The notes: generated by a model not told the origin, from the sequence alone. 64,000 nt of DNA from Lachnospiraceae bacterium (GCA_910575005.1 CAJTCL010000020.1:1-64000); one strand, 5' to 3'. Shown: positions 51,996 through 61,970, numbered from the stretch's first letter. Numbers and translations: made by a program.

Positions 51996-53306
51996 CCCAT
52001 CATTTTCCCTTTTTTTCGGCAAAATCTGCTGCTGCTTTTCAAGGCAAAAATCAGAATATTGCTGCAAAAACCAACTGACATTTTCCTCATTTTCTTCATG
52101 TCGTATTGTACAAGTACTATAGATTAGGATTCCACCTGGCTTTACATAGTGCTGTACAACAGCTAAAATTTCTCTCTGTAATGCAGCTAATTCCTCACAG
52201 GCCTGCTGTGTAATTCTATATTTAATATCTGCCTTTCTGCCCAAGACTCCCAAACCAGAACATGGCAGATCAGCAATCACAATATCTGCTCTCTGCACCT
52301 GAGTCTGGTCTAGAAGCCTGGCATCTGCCTGAACTGCACGAATATTGGCAAGGCCGCATCGCGCTATATTCTCCTCAATCAATGACACCTTATAGGCTGT
52401 CAGATCCCTAGCCTCCACCATGCCTTTTACTGTATCAGATTTTTCAGATTGACGCTCTTTTTGTAACAACTGTTCTGCAAGATGAATACTCTTACCGCCA
52501 GGCGCTGCACATACATCCAGCACATAATCCCCTGGCTTTGGATCTGCCAGGAGTGCTACCTGCATAGAACTTGTATCCTGTACGGAAAATTTCCCTTCCT
52601 GAAATGCTGTAATTCTCGCCAGAGAATCATATCCTTCCAGATAGAGAACATCTGGCATTGTCTGATGCTCTCTGACGGATATCTGTGCAGCCTGAAATTC
52701 CTGTTTTAAATCCTCTTTGGTGGTGCGCAGTGGATTTATCCGAATGGAAAGTGGAGACTCTAAAAGAAAAGCTTCCAAAAACTCCTCAATCTGTGCCATA
52801 GAATAAGTTTTCTGCCACATCTCTAAAATCCACTCCGGCATAGAATAGCGAATCGACAGATACGAAAGCGGCTCTTGTTTTGGATCTGGCAGAGAAATGT
52901 GTTCCATTCCACGGCTGATACTGCGCAGCACACCATTGACAAACCCTTTGAGATTGTAAAATCCCTTCTTCTGTGCCAGCTTTACCGCCTCATTGCAGGT
53001 TGCAGAGGCTGGAATGCCATCCATATATTTCAGCTCATAGACACTGCTCTGTAAAATACAACGAATCACAGGCTTCATTTTATTAACCTTTACCTTAGAA
53101 AATTGATTAATCACATAGTCAATCCAGATCCGATGTTCCAAAGTTCCCTCACACACACGTTTGAAAAAACTGCGCTCCTGTTTATCTAAATACTGGTATT
53201 TATCCAATATATTTCGTATCACAATATGGCTGTACTCCTGATCTCTGGTCACAGCAAGCAAGGCCTCCAGCACCAACTCACGCAGATTGACATTGCTGTT
53301 TTGCAT
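51960..53306 (-). CDS. rsmB: 16S rRNA (cytosine-967 C5)-methyltransferase
   Basis: 448 residues. An N-terminal NusB-like RNA-binding domain (about 1-140) precedes the methyltransferase domain, with DVCAAPGGKSIHLAEQLLQK (SAM binding), VIADLPCSGLGVLGRK with the catalytic cysteine, and LIYSTCTIRHEENEENVSWF holding the second cysteine. It makes m5C967 in 16S rRNA. It precedes rlmN in the same run. The C-terminus (LAKLRRKSK) is copied twice downstream, showing recent local duplications around the stop. Confidence 0.94.
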   Translation of the reverse strand: MQNSNVNLRELVLEALLAVTRDQEYSHIVIRNILDKYQYLDKQERSFFKRVCEGTLEHRIWIDYVINQFSKVKVNKMKPVIRCILQSSVYELKYMDGIPASATCNEAVKLAQKKGFYNLKGFVNGVLRSISRGMEHISLPDPKQEPLSYLSIRYSMPEWILEMWQKTYSMAQIEEFLEAFLLESPLSIRINPLRTTKEDLKQEFQAAQISVREHQTMPDVLYLEGYDSLARITAFQEGKFSVQDTSSMQVALLADPKPGDYVLDVCAAPGGKSIHLAEQLLQKERQSEKSDTVKGMVEARDLTAYKVSLIEENIARCGLANIRAVQADARLLDQTQVQRADIVIADLPCSGLGVLGRKADIKYRITQQACEELAALQREILAVVQHYVKPGGILIYSTCTIRHEENEENVSWFLQQYSDFCLEKQQQILPKKRENDGFFLAKLRRKSK

Positions 53307-53381
53307 CCTTTTTTCTCCTTATCTTCGTGTTTGTCCCGCATTTGTCTGATGAGCAATGACAAAAACCTTTCCCTATTTCTA

Positions 53382-54086
53382 CTAATTCCTGCTTTTACTG
53401 TCAGACAAAAGCAGCAAACGTACCAATTGCAGAATAGCTGCGGCAGCTCCCGCCACATAGGTCAATGCAGCTGCACCCAAAACCTTACGTGTACTTCTTA
53501 ACTCTTCAGCTCCCAAAATTCCGGTATCGCCTAACATATGAATGGCACGTCTTGAGGCATTAAACTCCACTGGAAGGGTGACGATCTGAAATAAAACAGC
53601 AAGTGAAAAGCACAAAATTCCAACATTAATCAATAACATTCCGGTTTGACTGCTAAAAAACATTCCAATTATAATCAATGGCCATGCCAAAGTAGAACCT
53701 AAATTTGCTACTGGCACAATAGCACTTCTAATGGACAATGGTGCATAATCCTTCTGATGCTGAATTGCATGCCCGCATTCATGCGCAGCAACGCCTACCG
53801 CTGCCACAGAAGCAGAACTGTAAGTACTGTCTGAAAGTCTGAGCACCTTATTTCTAGGATCATAATGATCGGTCAGTTCTCCTGAAACATGCTCAATACG
53901 CACATCATAAATGCCTGCAGAATTTAAAATGCGCTCCGCCGCCTGTGCTCCGGTCATCCCTGACATACTGCGCACTCGGTTGTATTTGCGGAAGGTCAGC
54001 TTTACTCTTGCAGAGGCAATCAGACAGATCACCGCACCAATAATTACTAAAATATAAGTTGGGTCAAAATAATATCCAAATGGCAT
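53382..54086 (-). CDS. Zinc metallopeptidase, YugP family
   Basis: 234 residues from the ATG behind GGAAAGGAGTGAGTGGGAT; a longer frame start lacks a ribosome site. A membrane helix opens the protein (TYILVIIGAVICLIASA). The zinc motif HECGHAIQH is near residue 113, and further helices lie at 135-160 and 163-190. YugP-like proteins are membrane zinc proteases of unknown substrate, regularly encoded between fmt and rsmB in Firmicutes, as here. No unusual features. Confidence 0.88.
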   Translation of the reverse strand: MPFGYYFDPTYILVIIGAVICLIASARVKLTFRKYNRVRSMSGMTGAQAAERILNSAGIYDVRIEHVSGELTDHYDPRNKVLRLSDSTYSSASVAAVGVAAHECGHAIQHQKDYAPLSIRSAIVPVANLGSTLAWPLIIIGMFFSSQTGMLLINVGILCFSLAVLFQIVTLPVEFNASRRAIHMLGDTGILGAEELRSTRKVLGAAALTYVAGAAAAILQLVRLLLLSDSKSRN

Positions 54087-54093
54087 ATCCCAC

Positions 54094-55029
54094 TCACTCC
54101 TTTCCAAGCTTGGTTCCAACTTCTATTGGAAACCCTCGTAAAAATGCATCTGTTGTCATTCGTTTCTTTCCTTCCAACTGCACCTCTTCTAACAACAACA
54201 ATCCCTTGGCTGTCTGCACTGCCAGACAGTTTTTCAAAACAGCAGCCACCGTCCCAATTTCCCGTTCTGTCTGTGATTGTGCCACAGTCGCCCTCCAAAT
54301 TTTTAAAGTCTTCCCATGCAAATGTGTGTAGGCGCTGGGCCAAGGATTGAGACCACGAATCAAGCGCTCTATCTCCAGGGCAGATTTATTCCAATCTATC
54401 TCTCCAAGCTGCTTTTTGATCATTGTGGTATGTGTTGCTGCCTGATGATTCTGGGGAGTATAAACCGCACTTCCCTCTTCAATGGCCTGCAAGGTACGAA
54501 TCAAAAGTTCTGCCCCTGTCTTTGATAACCGCTCAAACAAGCTGCCGCCAGTTTCCTCCTCCGTTAAAGCCACTTCCTGTTTCATAATGATATCACCAGT
54601 GTCCAAACCTTGATCCATGCGCATCGTAGTCACTCCTGAAACTTTCTCACCATTGATCACAGCCCACTGGATTGGCGCTGCCCCCCGATATTTCGGCAGT
54701 AAGGAAGCATGGACATTGACACAGCCATATTTTGGCATCTCAAGGATTTCTTTGGGTAAAATCTGGCCAAAAGCCACCACCACAATAATATCTGCCTGAT
54801 AATTTTCCAAATACGCAATACATTCTGGTTCACGTATTTTTCGGGGCTGATAGACCTCAATACCATGCAAAAGCGCTGTTTCCTTAACTGGCGGAAACTG
54901 CATGGTATTGCCGCGTCCTTTGGGCTTATCCGGCTGGGTGACAGCAAGCACAACCTCATGGCCAGCTTCCAGCAGGGCGTTAAACGTTCCCACCGAAAAA
55001 TCTGGCGTCCCCATAAATATTACTTTCAT
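54094..55029 (-). CDS. fmt: Methionyl-tRNA formyltransferase
   Basis: 311 residues. VIFMGTPDFSVGTFNALLEA at the N-terminus, NVHASLLPKYRGAAPIQWAV with the catalytic asparagine and histidine, and TTMRMDQGLDTGDIIMKQEV are diagnostic. The C-terminal tRNA-binding domain covers about 205-311. It formylates initiator methionyl-tRNA from 10-formyltetrahydrofolate. It overlaps the def stop by four bases (ATGA type), a classic def-fmt pair. Confidence 0.97.
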   Translation of the reverse strand: MKVIFMGTPDFSVGTFNALLEAGHEVVLAVTQPDKPKGRGNTMQFPPVKETALLHGIEVYQPRKIREPECIAYLENYQADIIVVVAFGQILPKEILEMPKYGCVNVHASLLPKYRGAAPIQWAVINGEKVSGVTTMRMDQGLDTGDIIMKQEVALTEEETGGSLFERLSKTGAELLIRTLQAIEEGSAVYTPQNHQAATHTTMIKKQLGEIDWNKSALEIERLIRGLNPWPSAYTHLHGKTLKIWRATVAQSQTEREIGTVAAVLKNCLAVQTAKGLLLLEEVQLEGKKRMTTDAFLRGFPIEVGTKLGKE

Positions 55030-55502
55030 TCCTCGTCCTCCTCATAGACTACATCATGCAGCTCTCCCTCCACTTTTTCCACAAACATATGACCATCTAA
55101 ATGTTCAATCTCGTGACAGAAAGCACGCGCCAAAAGTTCCTCTCCCTCCAGTTCGATACGCTCCATCTTCTCATTCCAGGCCTCAATTTTCACATGCATG
55201 GGACGAGTGACAACCCCTGATTTTCCAGGCAGGCTTAAGCACGCCTCCTCGCCAGTCTGTGTACCGCTAGTTTCCATCAATCTCGGATTAATCAGTACAA
55301 GCGGTCCCTCTCCGATATCAATCACTACCAAACGCTTCAATACTCCGACCTGAGGCGCGGCAAGGCCTACGCCGTTTGCATCATACATTGTTTCTTTCAT
55401 ATCCTCAATCAATTCCAGAATCCGTGGTGTGATCTCCTTGATCTCTCTGCACTTTTTCTCCAATACCTCATCACCCATCTGCCGTATATTTCTCAATGCC
55501 AT
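55026..55502 (-). CDS. def: Peptide deformylase
   Basis: 158 residues. The three motifs are GVGLAAPQVG (about 45-54), EEACLSLPG with the metal cysteine, and HEIEHLDGHMF. The second motif has EAC in place of the more usual EGC, a common variant. It removes the formyl group from new proteins using ferrous iron. Located between priA and fmt in the usual order. Confidence 0.96.
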   Translation of the reverse strand: MALRNIRQMGDEVLEKKCREIKEITPRILELIEDMKETMYDANGVGLAAPQVGVLKRLVVIDIGEGPLVLINPRLMETSGTQTGEEACLSLPGKSGVVTRPMHVKIEAWNEKMERIELEGEELLARAFCHEIEHLDGHMFVEKVEGELHDVVYEEDEE

Positions 55503-55563
55503 ATCATTTCCTCCTCTTAGCCTCTGTTTATTTTATATTCTCTTCTATAAGCATGATCCTCTC

Positions 55564-57807
55564 CTAAAAACCATTCATCGGATCAAAATCAAATTGTATC
55601 ACCACATCACGAAATTCCCGATGCCGATTTACAAACTGTTCTAGCACATCTTTTATCTGTACCAAAACTGAATAATCTTCATGCTTAAAATACAACACCT
55701 TGCGATATATATCTTTGACTTTGGCCACACTTGCCTCTGCTGGACCAATCATCTGAAGTCCCAACAGCCTGCCGCTCTCTTTTGCCTGGCGGATTTTCTT
55801 GGCCAGCAGCTCAATGCTAAGATAAGCCGTCATCTCATCTCGCGATGCTGCTAACATCACCAGCATATGCCCGCAGGGAGGATAATGCATCAATTCCCTG
55901 TAGGCAATCTCTGTCTCGTAAAATTTCCGGTAATCCTGTTTCTTTGCAAGTGCAATTGCATAATGATCTGGACTGTATGTCTGTATCACTACCTCTCCGG
56001 GCAGCTTCCCCCTTCCAGCGCGCCCTGCCGCCTGTGTAATAAGTTGAAAGGTCCGTTCTGGTGCATGATAATCACTAAGATGTAAAGACAGATCTGCGGC
56101 AAGCACCCCTACCAGTGTCACATTGGGAAAATCATGTCCTTTGACAATCATCTGTGTACCAACCAGAATATCTGCCTCATGATTGGCAAACGCCGACAAA
56201 ATTTTTTCATGCCCTCCCTTATTGCGAGTGGTATCGAAATCCATCCGCAGCACTTTGGCCTGTGGAAAACGTTTCTGTACAATCTGTTCAATTTTTTGTG
56301 TGCCTGCTTTAAATCCGCTGATATATGGGGAATCACATTCTGGGCAAACCTTTGGCATCTGCCTGGTATAGCCGCAATAATGGCATACCAGCCTGCCATT
56401 GTTGTGCTGGCTTAAAGAAACATCACAGTGAGGACATTTCATCACACCCCCACAGGCACGGCAGGACACAAAACCTGCTAGCCCCCGACGATTGATAAAT
56501 AAGATCGTCTGTTGCTGATCCTGCAAACGCTGTTCCATCAGCTCCTGTAATTTTTCACTTAATATAGAACGATTCCCCTGTTTTAATTCTTCCCTTAAAT
56601 CTATGGTATAACACCTGGGAAGCGGTTTTTCCTCAATTCTTTTCTCTAATGTCAATAATTTATAATTTCCAATCTGAGCATTATAATAACTGTCAATCGA
56701 GGGAGTTGCAGAACCTAACACTACGCTTGCCCCTGCCATCCTTGCCCGCTCAATGGCCGTCTCTCTGGCATGGTATCGCGGTATGGTCTCACTTTTATAA
56801 CTGGTCTCATGCTCCTCATCCATAATTATAATGCCCAAATTTGAAAAAGGTGTGAACAGGGCAGAACGCGGTCCAATCATCACATCTAATGCCCCATTTT
56901 TGGCACGTTCAAACTGATCATATCGTTCTCCCTGTGACATTTTGGAATTCAAGATGGAGACACGTTCCCCAAAACGCTGATAAAACCGCACCACAGTCTG
57001 ATAAGTCAGTGCAATCTCTGGAATCAGTACAATGGCCTGCCTGCCGCTTTTTACCACCCGCTCAATCAGCTCTATGTACACGGCTGTTTTGCCGCTTCCG
57101 GTCACTCCACAGAGAAGATAGGTGTGGAAAAATCCCCTGGTAAAATCCTCCCAAATGTGTTCTACGACTTGTATCTGTTCTTGATTGAGAATCAGACGTT
57201 TTCCATTCTGTTTCATTTCTCCAAATGGGCTGCGGTAGGTACGCTTTGTTGAGATCGTCAGAATTCCCATTTCCTCCATTACACGGATTACAGAAGCAGT
57301 GATATTAAGTTTCCTCGTCACTTCCTCATAGGGCAGCGGATTTTGCTCAATAAGATGAGACAATAGTCTCGCTCTGGCTGCATTATGCTTTTTTTCAAAC
57401 AATTGAAGCTGCTCTTGTGCCGTCTCCTTTGGCAATGCCAGACAGACAAGTCTCTGTTGTTTCTCCTCACGCTTTTGTTTGATTGGAAGCACAGTTTTCA
57501 ATGCATGATTCATAGTCGCGCCGTAATTCTTGCGCATCCATGCTGCCAATGCAATCAACTGTACCTCTATGGCAATGCTTCCCTCCACGATTTCTGTAAT
57601 CTCTTTTAATTTGGAAATCTCATACTCTGCGGTATCTGTCAATTCCACCACATAGCCAGTACGCTTGCTGGCACCGTTTCCAAATGGTACTTCCACCTGC
57701 ATTCCCACTGTAAGCTGCCCCTGCAGCTTTGCAGGAATCCGATATTGAAAGGTTTTATCCAGTTTCTCATGTGAAATATCTATAATGATATTGGCATACA
57801 TTGCCAT
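55564..57807 (-). CDS. priA: Primosomal protein N' (replication restart helicase)
   Basis: 747 residues from the ATG behind GATAGGTGG. An N-terminal 3'-DNA-binding domain precedes the helicase, with Walker A GVTGSGKTAVYIELI, Walker B IIIMDEEHETSYKSE and VVLGSATPSIDSY. Two zinc-binding clusters follow in FVSCRACGGVMKCPHCDVSL and CHYCG with CPEC. QAAGRAGRG is motif VI. It reloads the replisome at stalled forks. The order priA-def-fmt is conserved. Full length. Confidence 0.96.
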   Translation of the reverse strand: MAMYANIIIDISHEKLDKTFQYRIPAKLQGQLTVGMQVEVPFGNGASKRTGYVVELTDTAEYEISKLKEITEIVEGSIAIEVQLIALAAWMRKNYGATMNHALKTVLPIKQKREEKQQRLVCLALPKETAQEQLQLFEKKHNAARARLLSHLIEQNPLPYEEVTRKLNITASVIRVMEEMGILTISTKRTYRSPFGEMKQNGKRLILNQEQIQVVEHIWEDFTRGFFHTYLLCGVTGSGKTAVYIELIERVVKSGRQAIVLIPEIALTYQTVVRFYQRFGERVSILNSKMSQGERYDQFERAKNGALDVMIGPRSALFTPFSNLGIIIMDEEHETSYKSETIPRYHARETAIERARMAGASVVLGSATPSIDSYYNAQIGNYKLLTLEKRIEEKPLPRCYTIDLREELKQGNRSILSEKLQELMEQRLQDQQQTILFINRRGLAGFVSCRACGGVMKCPHCDVSLSQHNNGRLVCHYCGYTRQMPKVCPECDSPYISGFKAGTQKIEQIVQKRFPQAKVLRMDFDTTRNKGGHEKILSAFANHEADILVGTQMIVKGHDFPNVTLVGVLAADLSLHLSDYHAPERTFQLITQAAGRAGRGKLPGEVVIQTYSPDHYAIALAKKQDYRKFYETEIAYRELMHYPPCGHMLVMLAASRDEMTAYLSIELLAKKIRQAKESGRLLGLQMIGPAEASVAKVKDIYRKVLYFKHEDYSVLVQIKDVLEQFVNRHREFRDVVIQFDFDPMNGF

Positions 57808-57858
57808 ACATTGTACCACCTATCTTGCTATATTAAACAAAACTGCATATACTATTTA

Positions 57859-59340
57859 TCAAGATGAAATAGTTGTTCTCTGTAACTCCTCCACGACCTC
57901 TCGAATCAGTATACGTTCATCCATTGGATATTTCTTACCTTTAATCTCTTGATAATCCTCATGCCCTTTTCCAGCGAGAACAATAATATCTCCTGGCTGC
58001 CCATTGGCGATTACATAACGGATTGCTTCCTTGCGTTCTGGGATTTCGACGTATTTGCCCTCCGTCTTGGCCATCCCCACCTTGATATCGTCTATGATCT
58101 TTTGAGGTTCCTCAAATCTGGGATTATCCGAGGTAATCACGGTCAAATCTGCAAGCCTGCCAGAAACTTCTCCCATCTCATAGCGGCGCAGTTTCGAGCG
58201 GTTGCCGCCACAGCCAAACAGACACACCAAACGCTTTGGTTCGTATTCCTTCAACGTAGATAACAAACTCTCCAAACTCATGGCATTATGAGCATAATCA
58301 ATCATCAGTGTAAATTCTTGTGATACTGGGATCATCTCAATACGCCCCTTGACCTTAGCCTCTCTCAAGGCTTGATCAATTTCTTTGGCTGTCACCTGAA
58401 AATGACGGCAGACCGCGATTGCTGTCAGAGAATTATAAATACTGAACTTTCCTGGAACATCCAGTTGTACATCCATATTTACCAACCCCTGTGCCCGATA
58501 GGAAACTCCAAGATACCCTGGTTTTTTTACAAGCTGCGGATTGGCTGCCCGAAGATCTGCCTTCTCACAAAACCCAAATGTCTCCAAGGTACAAGTATAT
58601 CCTTCCAGTACCTGCTCCCAGTGTGCATCATCCACATTGACAATTCCCGTTTTACACTGACGGAATAACAAGCCCTTGCAAGCCATATATTCCTCAAAGG
58701 AAGCATGTTCATTGGGTCCGATATGATCTGGCTCTAGATTGGTAAAAATACCAATATCAAAAGTAAATCCAGCGGTACGGTGCATCATCAGTCCCTGGGA
58801 GGAAACCTCCATTACCACACAGCGGCAGCCCGCCTCCAGCATTTGATGAAAATAATCCTGTACAATATAAGATTCCGGTGTTGTATTATTTGCCGGAATC
58901 ACCTTATCCCCAATGATCGCTTCAATCGTACCAATCAGGCCTGTTTTGCAGCCTGCATTTTCCAAAATAGACTTCACCATGTAGGTAGTGGTAGTCTTAC
59001 CCTTAGTTCCAGTGATACCGATCACTCTAAGCTTCTCTGCCGGATGGTGAAACCAGGCACAGGAGACTAATGCCAGTGCATAACGGCTGTCCGCAACCTG
59101 AATCACTGTCACCTGTGGTGGCACCTTGACATCTTCTTGTACAATCACTGCCGCCGCACCCTTTTTTGCCGCCTCCGCCGCAAAAGTGTGTCCATCTACT
59201 GCTGCACCTTTGATACAGACAAACAGACATCCTGGGCTCACCTTTCTGGAATCGTATATCACCTCTGTAATCTCTATCTGTGTATTCCCTTGGACTACAG
59301 TGTAATCCAAACGCTCTAATAACCGATCTAACCGTTCCAT
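57859..59340 (-). CDS. murE: UDP-MurNAc-tripeptide synthetase (meso-DAP type)
   Basis: 493 residues. An N-terminal UDP-binding domain (IEITEVIYDSRKVSPGCLFV), P-loop VIGITGTKGKTTTTYMVKSI, and TNLEPDHIGPNEHASFEEY are typical of Mur ligases. TSDNPRFEEP contains the DNPR signature that selects meso-diaminopimelate rather than lysine. The enzyme adds the third residue of the peptidoglycan stem peptide. Own promoter at 59419-59447. The priA gene follows 51 bases downstream. Confidence 0.95.
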   Translation of the reverse strand: MERLDRLLERLDYTVVQGNTQIEITEVIYDSRKVSPGCLFVCIKGAAVDGHTFAAEAAKKGAAAVIVQEDVKVPPQVTVIQVADSRYALALVSCAWFHHPAEKLRVIGITGTKGKTTTTYMVKSILENAGCKTGLIGTIEAIIGDKVIPANNTTPESYIVQDYFHQMLEAGCRCVVMEVSSQGLMMHRTAGFTFDIGIFTNLEPDHIGPNEHASFEEYMACKGLLFRQCKTGIVNVDDAHWEQVLEGYTCTLETFGFCEKADLRAANPQLVKKPGYLGVSYRAQGLVNMDVQLDVPGKFSIYNSLTAIAVCRHFQVTAKEIDQALREAKVKGRIEMIPVSQEFTLMIDYAHNAMSLESLLSTLKEYEPKRLVCLFGCGGNRSKLRRYEMGEVSGRLADLTVITSDNPRFEEPQKIIDDIKVGMAKTEGKYVEIPERKEAIRYVIANGQPGDIIVLAGKGHEDYQEIKGKKYPMDERILIREVVEELQRTTISS

Positions 59341-59418
59341 GCTTTATCCTCTTTTCTATTTTCAAATCTCCAGACATCCCGATGTCAGAACGATTTGACA
59401 TTTATTCATAGTCTCTTT

Positions 59419-59447
59419 ATTATATGATATCTTGCAGGTTTTGGCAA
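59419..59447 (-). promoter_or_regulatory. Promoter of murE and the downstream housekeeping cluster
   Basis: On the minus strand TTGCCA (59447-59442), a 17-base spacer and TATAAT (59424-59419) lie about 78 bases before the murE start. The remainder of 59448-59603 holds no recognisable gene. Confidence 0.65.
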
Positions 59448-59603
59448 GTTTTCAACAACACACGAGCTGACCTTAAATTTTTTGTCAGCAACGACCGAAG
59501 CGAAATGGAAAACCTTTGCAAATGACATTAGAATTAAAAGTGATACTTACTGTTTCTGGCGTCAGCCTCACAGAAATTGATTATATGAAAGAGTAAACAC
59601 TAG

Positions 59604-59635
59604 AAAGGCGTATGGAACCATCTCCATACGCCTTT
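59604..59635 (-). terminator. Terminator of the TPR lipoprotein gene
   Basis: AAAGGCGTATGGA and TCCATACGCCTTT form a perfect 13-bp stem with a six-base loop, eight bases after the stop codon. Confidence 0.85.
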
Positions 59636-59643
59636 GATTTCCT

Positions 59644-60633
59644 TTATCGTGTCTGTAAGAATATGTTTTCCCGCTGTGCCTTTTCATCATCTGGATAATC
59701 CTCCAAATATTCCGCCATCTTTTGCTTCGCTGTGGCAAAATCGGAGAGATTTTCATAACAGATAATCTCATTGCGCCGCAGTTGTCTCTCATTTTCTGGC
59801 TTTTCTGAATTTAATGCCTGCTGAAAAAATTCCAAGGCTTTCTGATAATTTTCGGCTTCCAGTTGTGAATCTCCCATTGCTGTCAGAGTAGCTGCATCGG
59901 AACCATTTTTTTTGAGATAATTTTCATACAATGGCTGTGCTTTCTTGGCTTTTCCTTGTGCGTCATATACCTGTGCCAAATATAACAATGCTTTGGTATC
60001 ACCTTTATTGATCGCCTGATCCAGCTCTTTTCTGGCATTTTCATAATCGCCCCGTATCAGGTAAATATGCCCACGTTCACGGTAATCTTCTGCCTGATCA
60101 CCCTTAAGTTTCAACACTTTTGTCATAAGCTGTTCTGCCTGATCGCTAAAACCTGCACCAGAGAGGTTTTCATATACAGCCAGATAAAGCGCGTAATCTT
60201 CCCCGCACAGATCAAGTGCTTTTCCATAATCCTTCTGTGCATTTTCTCCATCTTCTTCTTTGAGATAAATACTGCCCCGAATAAAATATGCTTTTGCATC
60301 TCCCTTATCAAAATCAATTAGGGCGTCGCAAGTGGTGAGCGCGCCCTTGGTATCTCCGCTTTTATATTGCGCTGTCGCCTTATAATAACAGATATCCAAC
60401 TCCAAATCACCCACCTCACCCTTGGACTGATCCAGTGCCTTCTGAAAGGATTTCACTGCTTCTGCATAATCCCCTTCATTCATCTTATTGATTCCCAACT
60501 TCCGGTAAGCTTGCTGGTTTTCCAGAGCCTTTTGATCCTGACACCCTGCAAGTCCTGTACTGCCTGCCAGGACAATGGCCAGCAGCAATGCCATTTTACT
60601 TGTGGCGATTCTCCTTGCTCTTTTTAATTTCAT
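59644..60633 (-). CDS. Tetratricopeptide-repeat lipoprotein
   Basis: 329 residues from the ATG behind AAGGCAGGACGA; a longer frame runs upstream without a ribosome site. Residues 1-30 are a lipoprotein signal with lipobox LAGC. The mature part consists of about eight TPR units (for example NKMNEGDYAEAVKSFQKALD, AYFIRGSIYLKEEDGENAQK and YRERGHIYLIRGDYENARKE). It should sit on the outer face of the membrane as a protein-protein adaptor. Partner unknown. The upstream neighbours are restriction-modification genes. Confidence 0.85.
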   Translation of the reverse strand: MKLKRARRIATSKMALLLAIVLAGSTGLAGCQDQKALENQQAYRKLGINKMNEGDYAEAVKSFQKALDQSKGEVGDLELDICYYKATAQYKSGDTKGALTTCDALIDFDKGDAKAYFIRGSIYLKEEDGENAQKDYGKALDLCGEDYALYLAVYENLSGAGFSDQAEQLMTKVLKLKGDQAEDYRERGHIYLIRGDYENARKELDQAINKGDTKALLYLAQVYDAQGKAKKAQPLYENYLKKNGSDAATLTAMGDSQLEAENYQKALEFFQQALNSEKPENERQLRRNEIICYENLSDFATAKQKMAEYLEDYPDDEKAQRENIFLQTR

Positions 60634-60661
60634 TCGTCCTGCCTTTCTAATCATATCCTCA

Positions 60662-61303
60662 TCATTTACTTGCCACTGTATGATTGGAATATGTATCCCA
60701 AGTCGGTTCATACTCCGCAGTTGCCTGATTGCCCCACATATCCCAGCCTTCACGCACTCCTCTTGCAAAAAGTTCAATTCTAGGACCCTGGCTACAGGCC
60801 TCAATAATCGGTATAATCTCATCCGGTTTCCGGCTGTGTTCCCGTTTCATGGCTCTAATTAAATTGACTTGCGATCTGGCCGGCTGCAGTGTTCGGTTGG
60901 GTGCGCTTCTTTTTTTTATGCCAAATAAAATCAATTCTGTGACATTGCGAAAATAAAATCCCACTCCCCGTCCGTCCGGCCCTCCATCTTTGCGCACCTT
61001 TTCCCAGACAATATTTCCCTTGTACTCAAATCCCCAGGCGTCCATCACCGCCAGTCCATCAGGAAGCAGAGCATTGGGAACCCATAAATACAGATGCGCC
61101 TTATCTCCTGTAAAATCATACACAGGTAAAGCTTTGATATCTTCTATTGTCATTGTCTCATATCGTGTAAGACGTTTATGCTCAGGGGCAACTTTTCCAG
61201 TTCTGTTCTGGAACTGCCAAGGTGGATCTGCATAAATTGTATTATACTTCTTCCCTTCGGTAAACATCTGTAAGTCTTGTATCGTACTCGCTAAGTCTGC
61301 CAT
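60662..61303 (-). CDS. MT-A70-family DNA adenine methyltransferase of a restriction-modification pair
   Basis: 213 residues from the ATG behind GGAAGGAT; a start 12 bases upstream is also possible. The catalytic motif DPPW is in YNTIYADPPWQFQNRTGKVA. AHLYLWVPNALLPDGLAVMD and RGVGFYFRNVTELILFGIKK are typical of MT-A70 members such as M.MunI-like enzymes. ELFARGVREGWDMWGNQ forms part of the SAM pocket. N6-adenine methylation protects host DNA from the adjacent endonuclease. Its first 62 bases overlap the endonuclease gene, so translation is coupled. Confidence 0.87.
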   Translation of the reverse strand: MADLASTIQDLQMFTEGKKYNTIYADPPWQFQNRTGKVAPEHKRLTRYETMTIEDIKALPVYDFTGDKAHLYLWVPNALLPDGLAVMDAWGFEYKGNIVWEKVRKDGGPDGRGVGFYFRNVTELILFGIKKRSAPNRTLQPARSQVNLIRAMKREHSRKPDEIIPIIEACSQGPRIELFARGVREGWDMWGNQATAEYEPTWDTYSNHTVASK

Positions 61304-61970
61304 ATCCTTCCACACATTCCTTTCCGATTCCGATCGCTAAAATTGGACATCCTCCATTACGGCGTGAATCAAGCCGATAAAGCAGCTTTCCCATCCAGGT
61401 AGTGCTTGCACCGTATTTTTTCATTAAAGTCTGGCCATTCTGATCTTTCTCTTGTTTAAATATATCGTTGAGTTCCCCAGCTCTCGTTACAATCACACCA
61501 ACATCAATCAATCCACAATCAAAATAAGTTCTCATCGCCAGCAAATCGCGGTCAAAAGTCTGATCTTTGCTGTTCCACTCCAAATCAAAGGCCACTCTAT
61601 TCTTTAAAAAATCAATATTATGCCCATCAATATACCCCTCAATAGTCTCCACTTCATATGGTTCCTCTGCAAAGCGTCCTCTTCTCTGCGCTGTCTGCCT
61701 GGGATATTTTTTTACGATTAAATCACCACTGATTCTAATTTCCCGCCAACCATATGGATATAGAACATCATCAAATTTTTTTGGGATTGGCGACTCATTT
61801 CCCCCGGCCTTCTTTAGATCAGCAACCGAAAGCTTCAGCTTATACAGACAGTCTTGTAATTCCTCCCATTCCACTGGAAACGCGTCATGAAGAATCTCTA
61901 GTGCATGTCCATAATTATAATATTCAAATTTATCTAACACACTTTTTTGTATATATCTCTCAAAATCCAT
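61242..61970 (-). CDS. Type II restriction endonuclease, BglII/BstYI family
   Basis: 242 residues. The core HNIDFLKNRVAFDLEWNSKD and FDRDLLAMRTYFDCGLIDVG resemble the PD-(D/E)XK core of BglII-family endonucleases; the acidic D and E in this segment are the likely metal ligands. ASTTWMGKLLYRLDSRRNGG is another family landmark. BglII and BstYI cut AGATCT and RGATCY, so a GATC-centred site is a reasonable guess, not proven. It is the first gene of the pair and overlaps the methyltransferase start, an order that may need internal control to protect the host. Confidence 0.8.
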   Translation of the reverse strand: MDFERYIQKSVLDKFEYYNYGHALEILHDAFPVEWEELQDCLYKLKLSVADLKKAGGNESPIPKKFDDVLYPYGWREIRISGDLIVKKYPRQTAQRRGRFAEEPYEVETIEGYIDGHNIDFLKNRVAFDLEWNSKDQTFDRDLLAMRTYFDCGLIDVGVIVTRAGELNDIFKQEKDQNGQTLMKKYGASTTWMGKLLYRLDSRRNGGCPILAIGIGKECVEGYGRLSEYDTRLTDVYRREEV

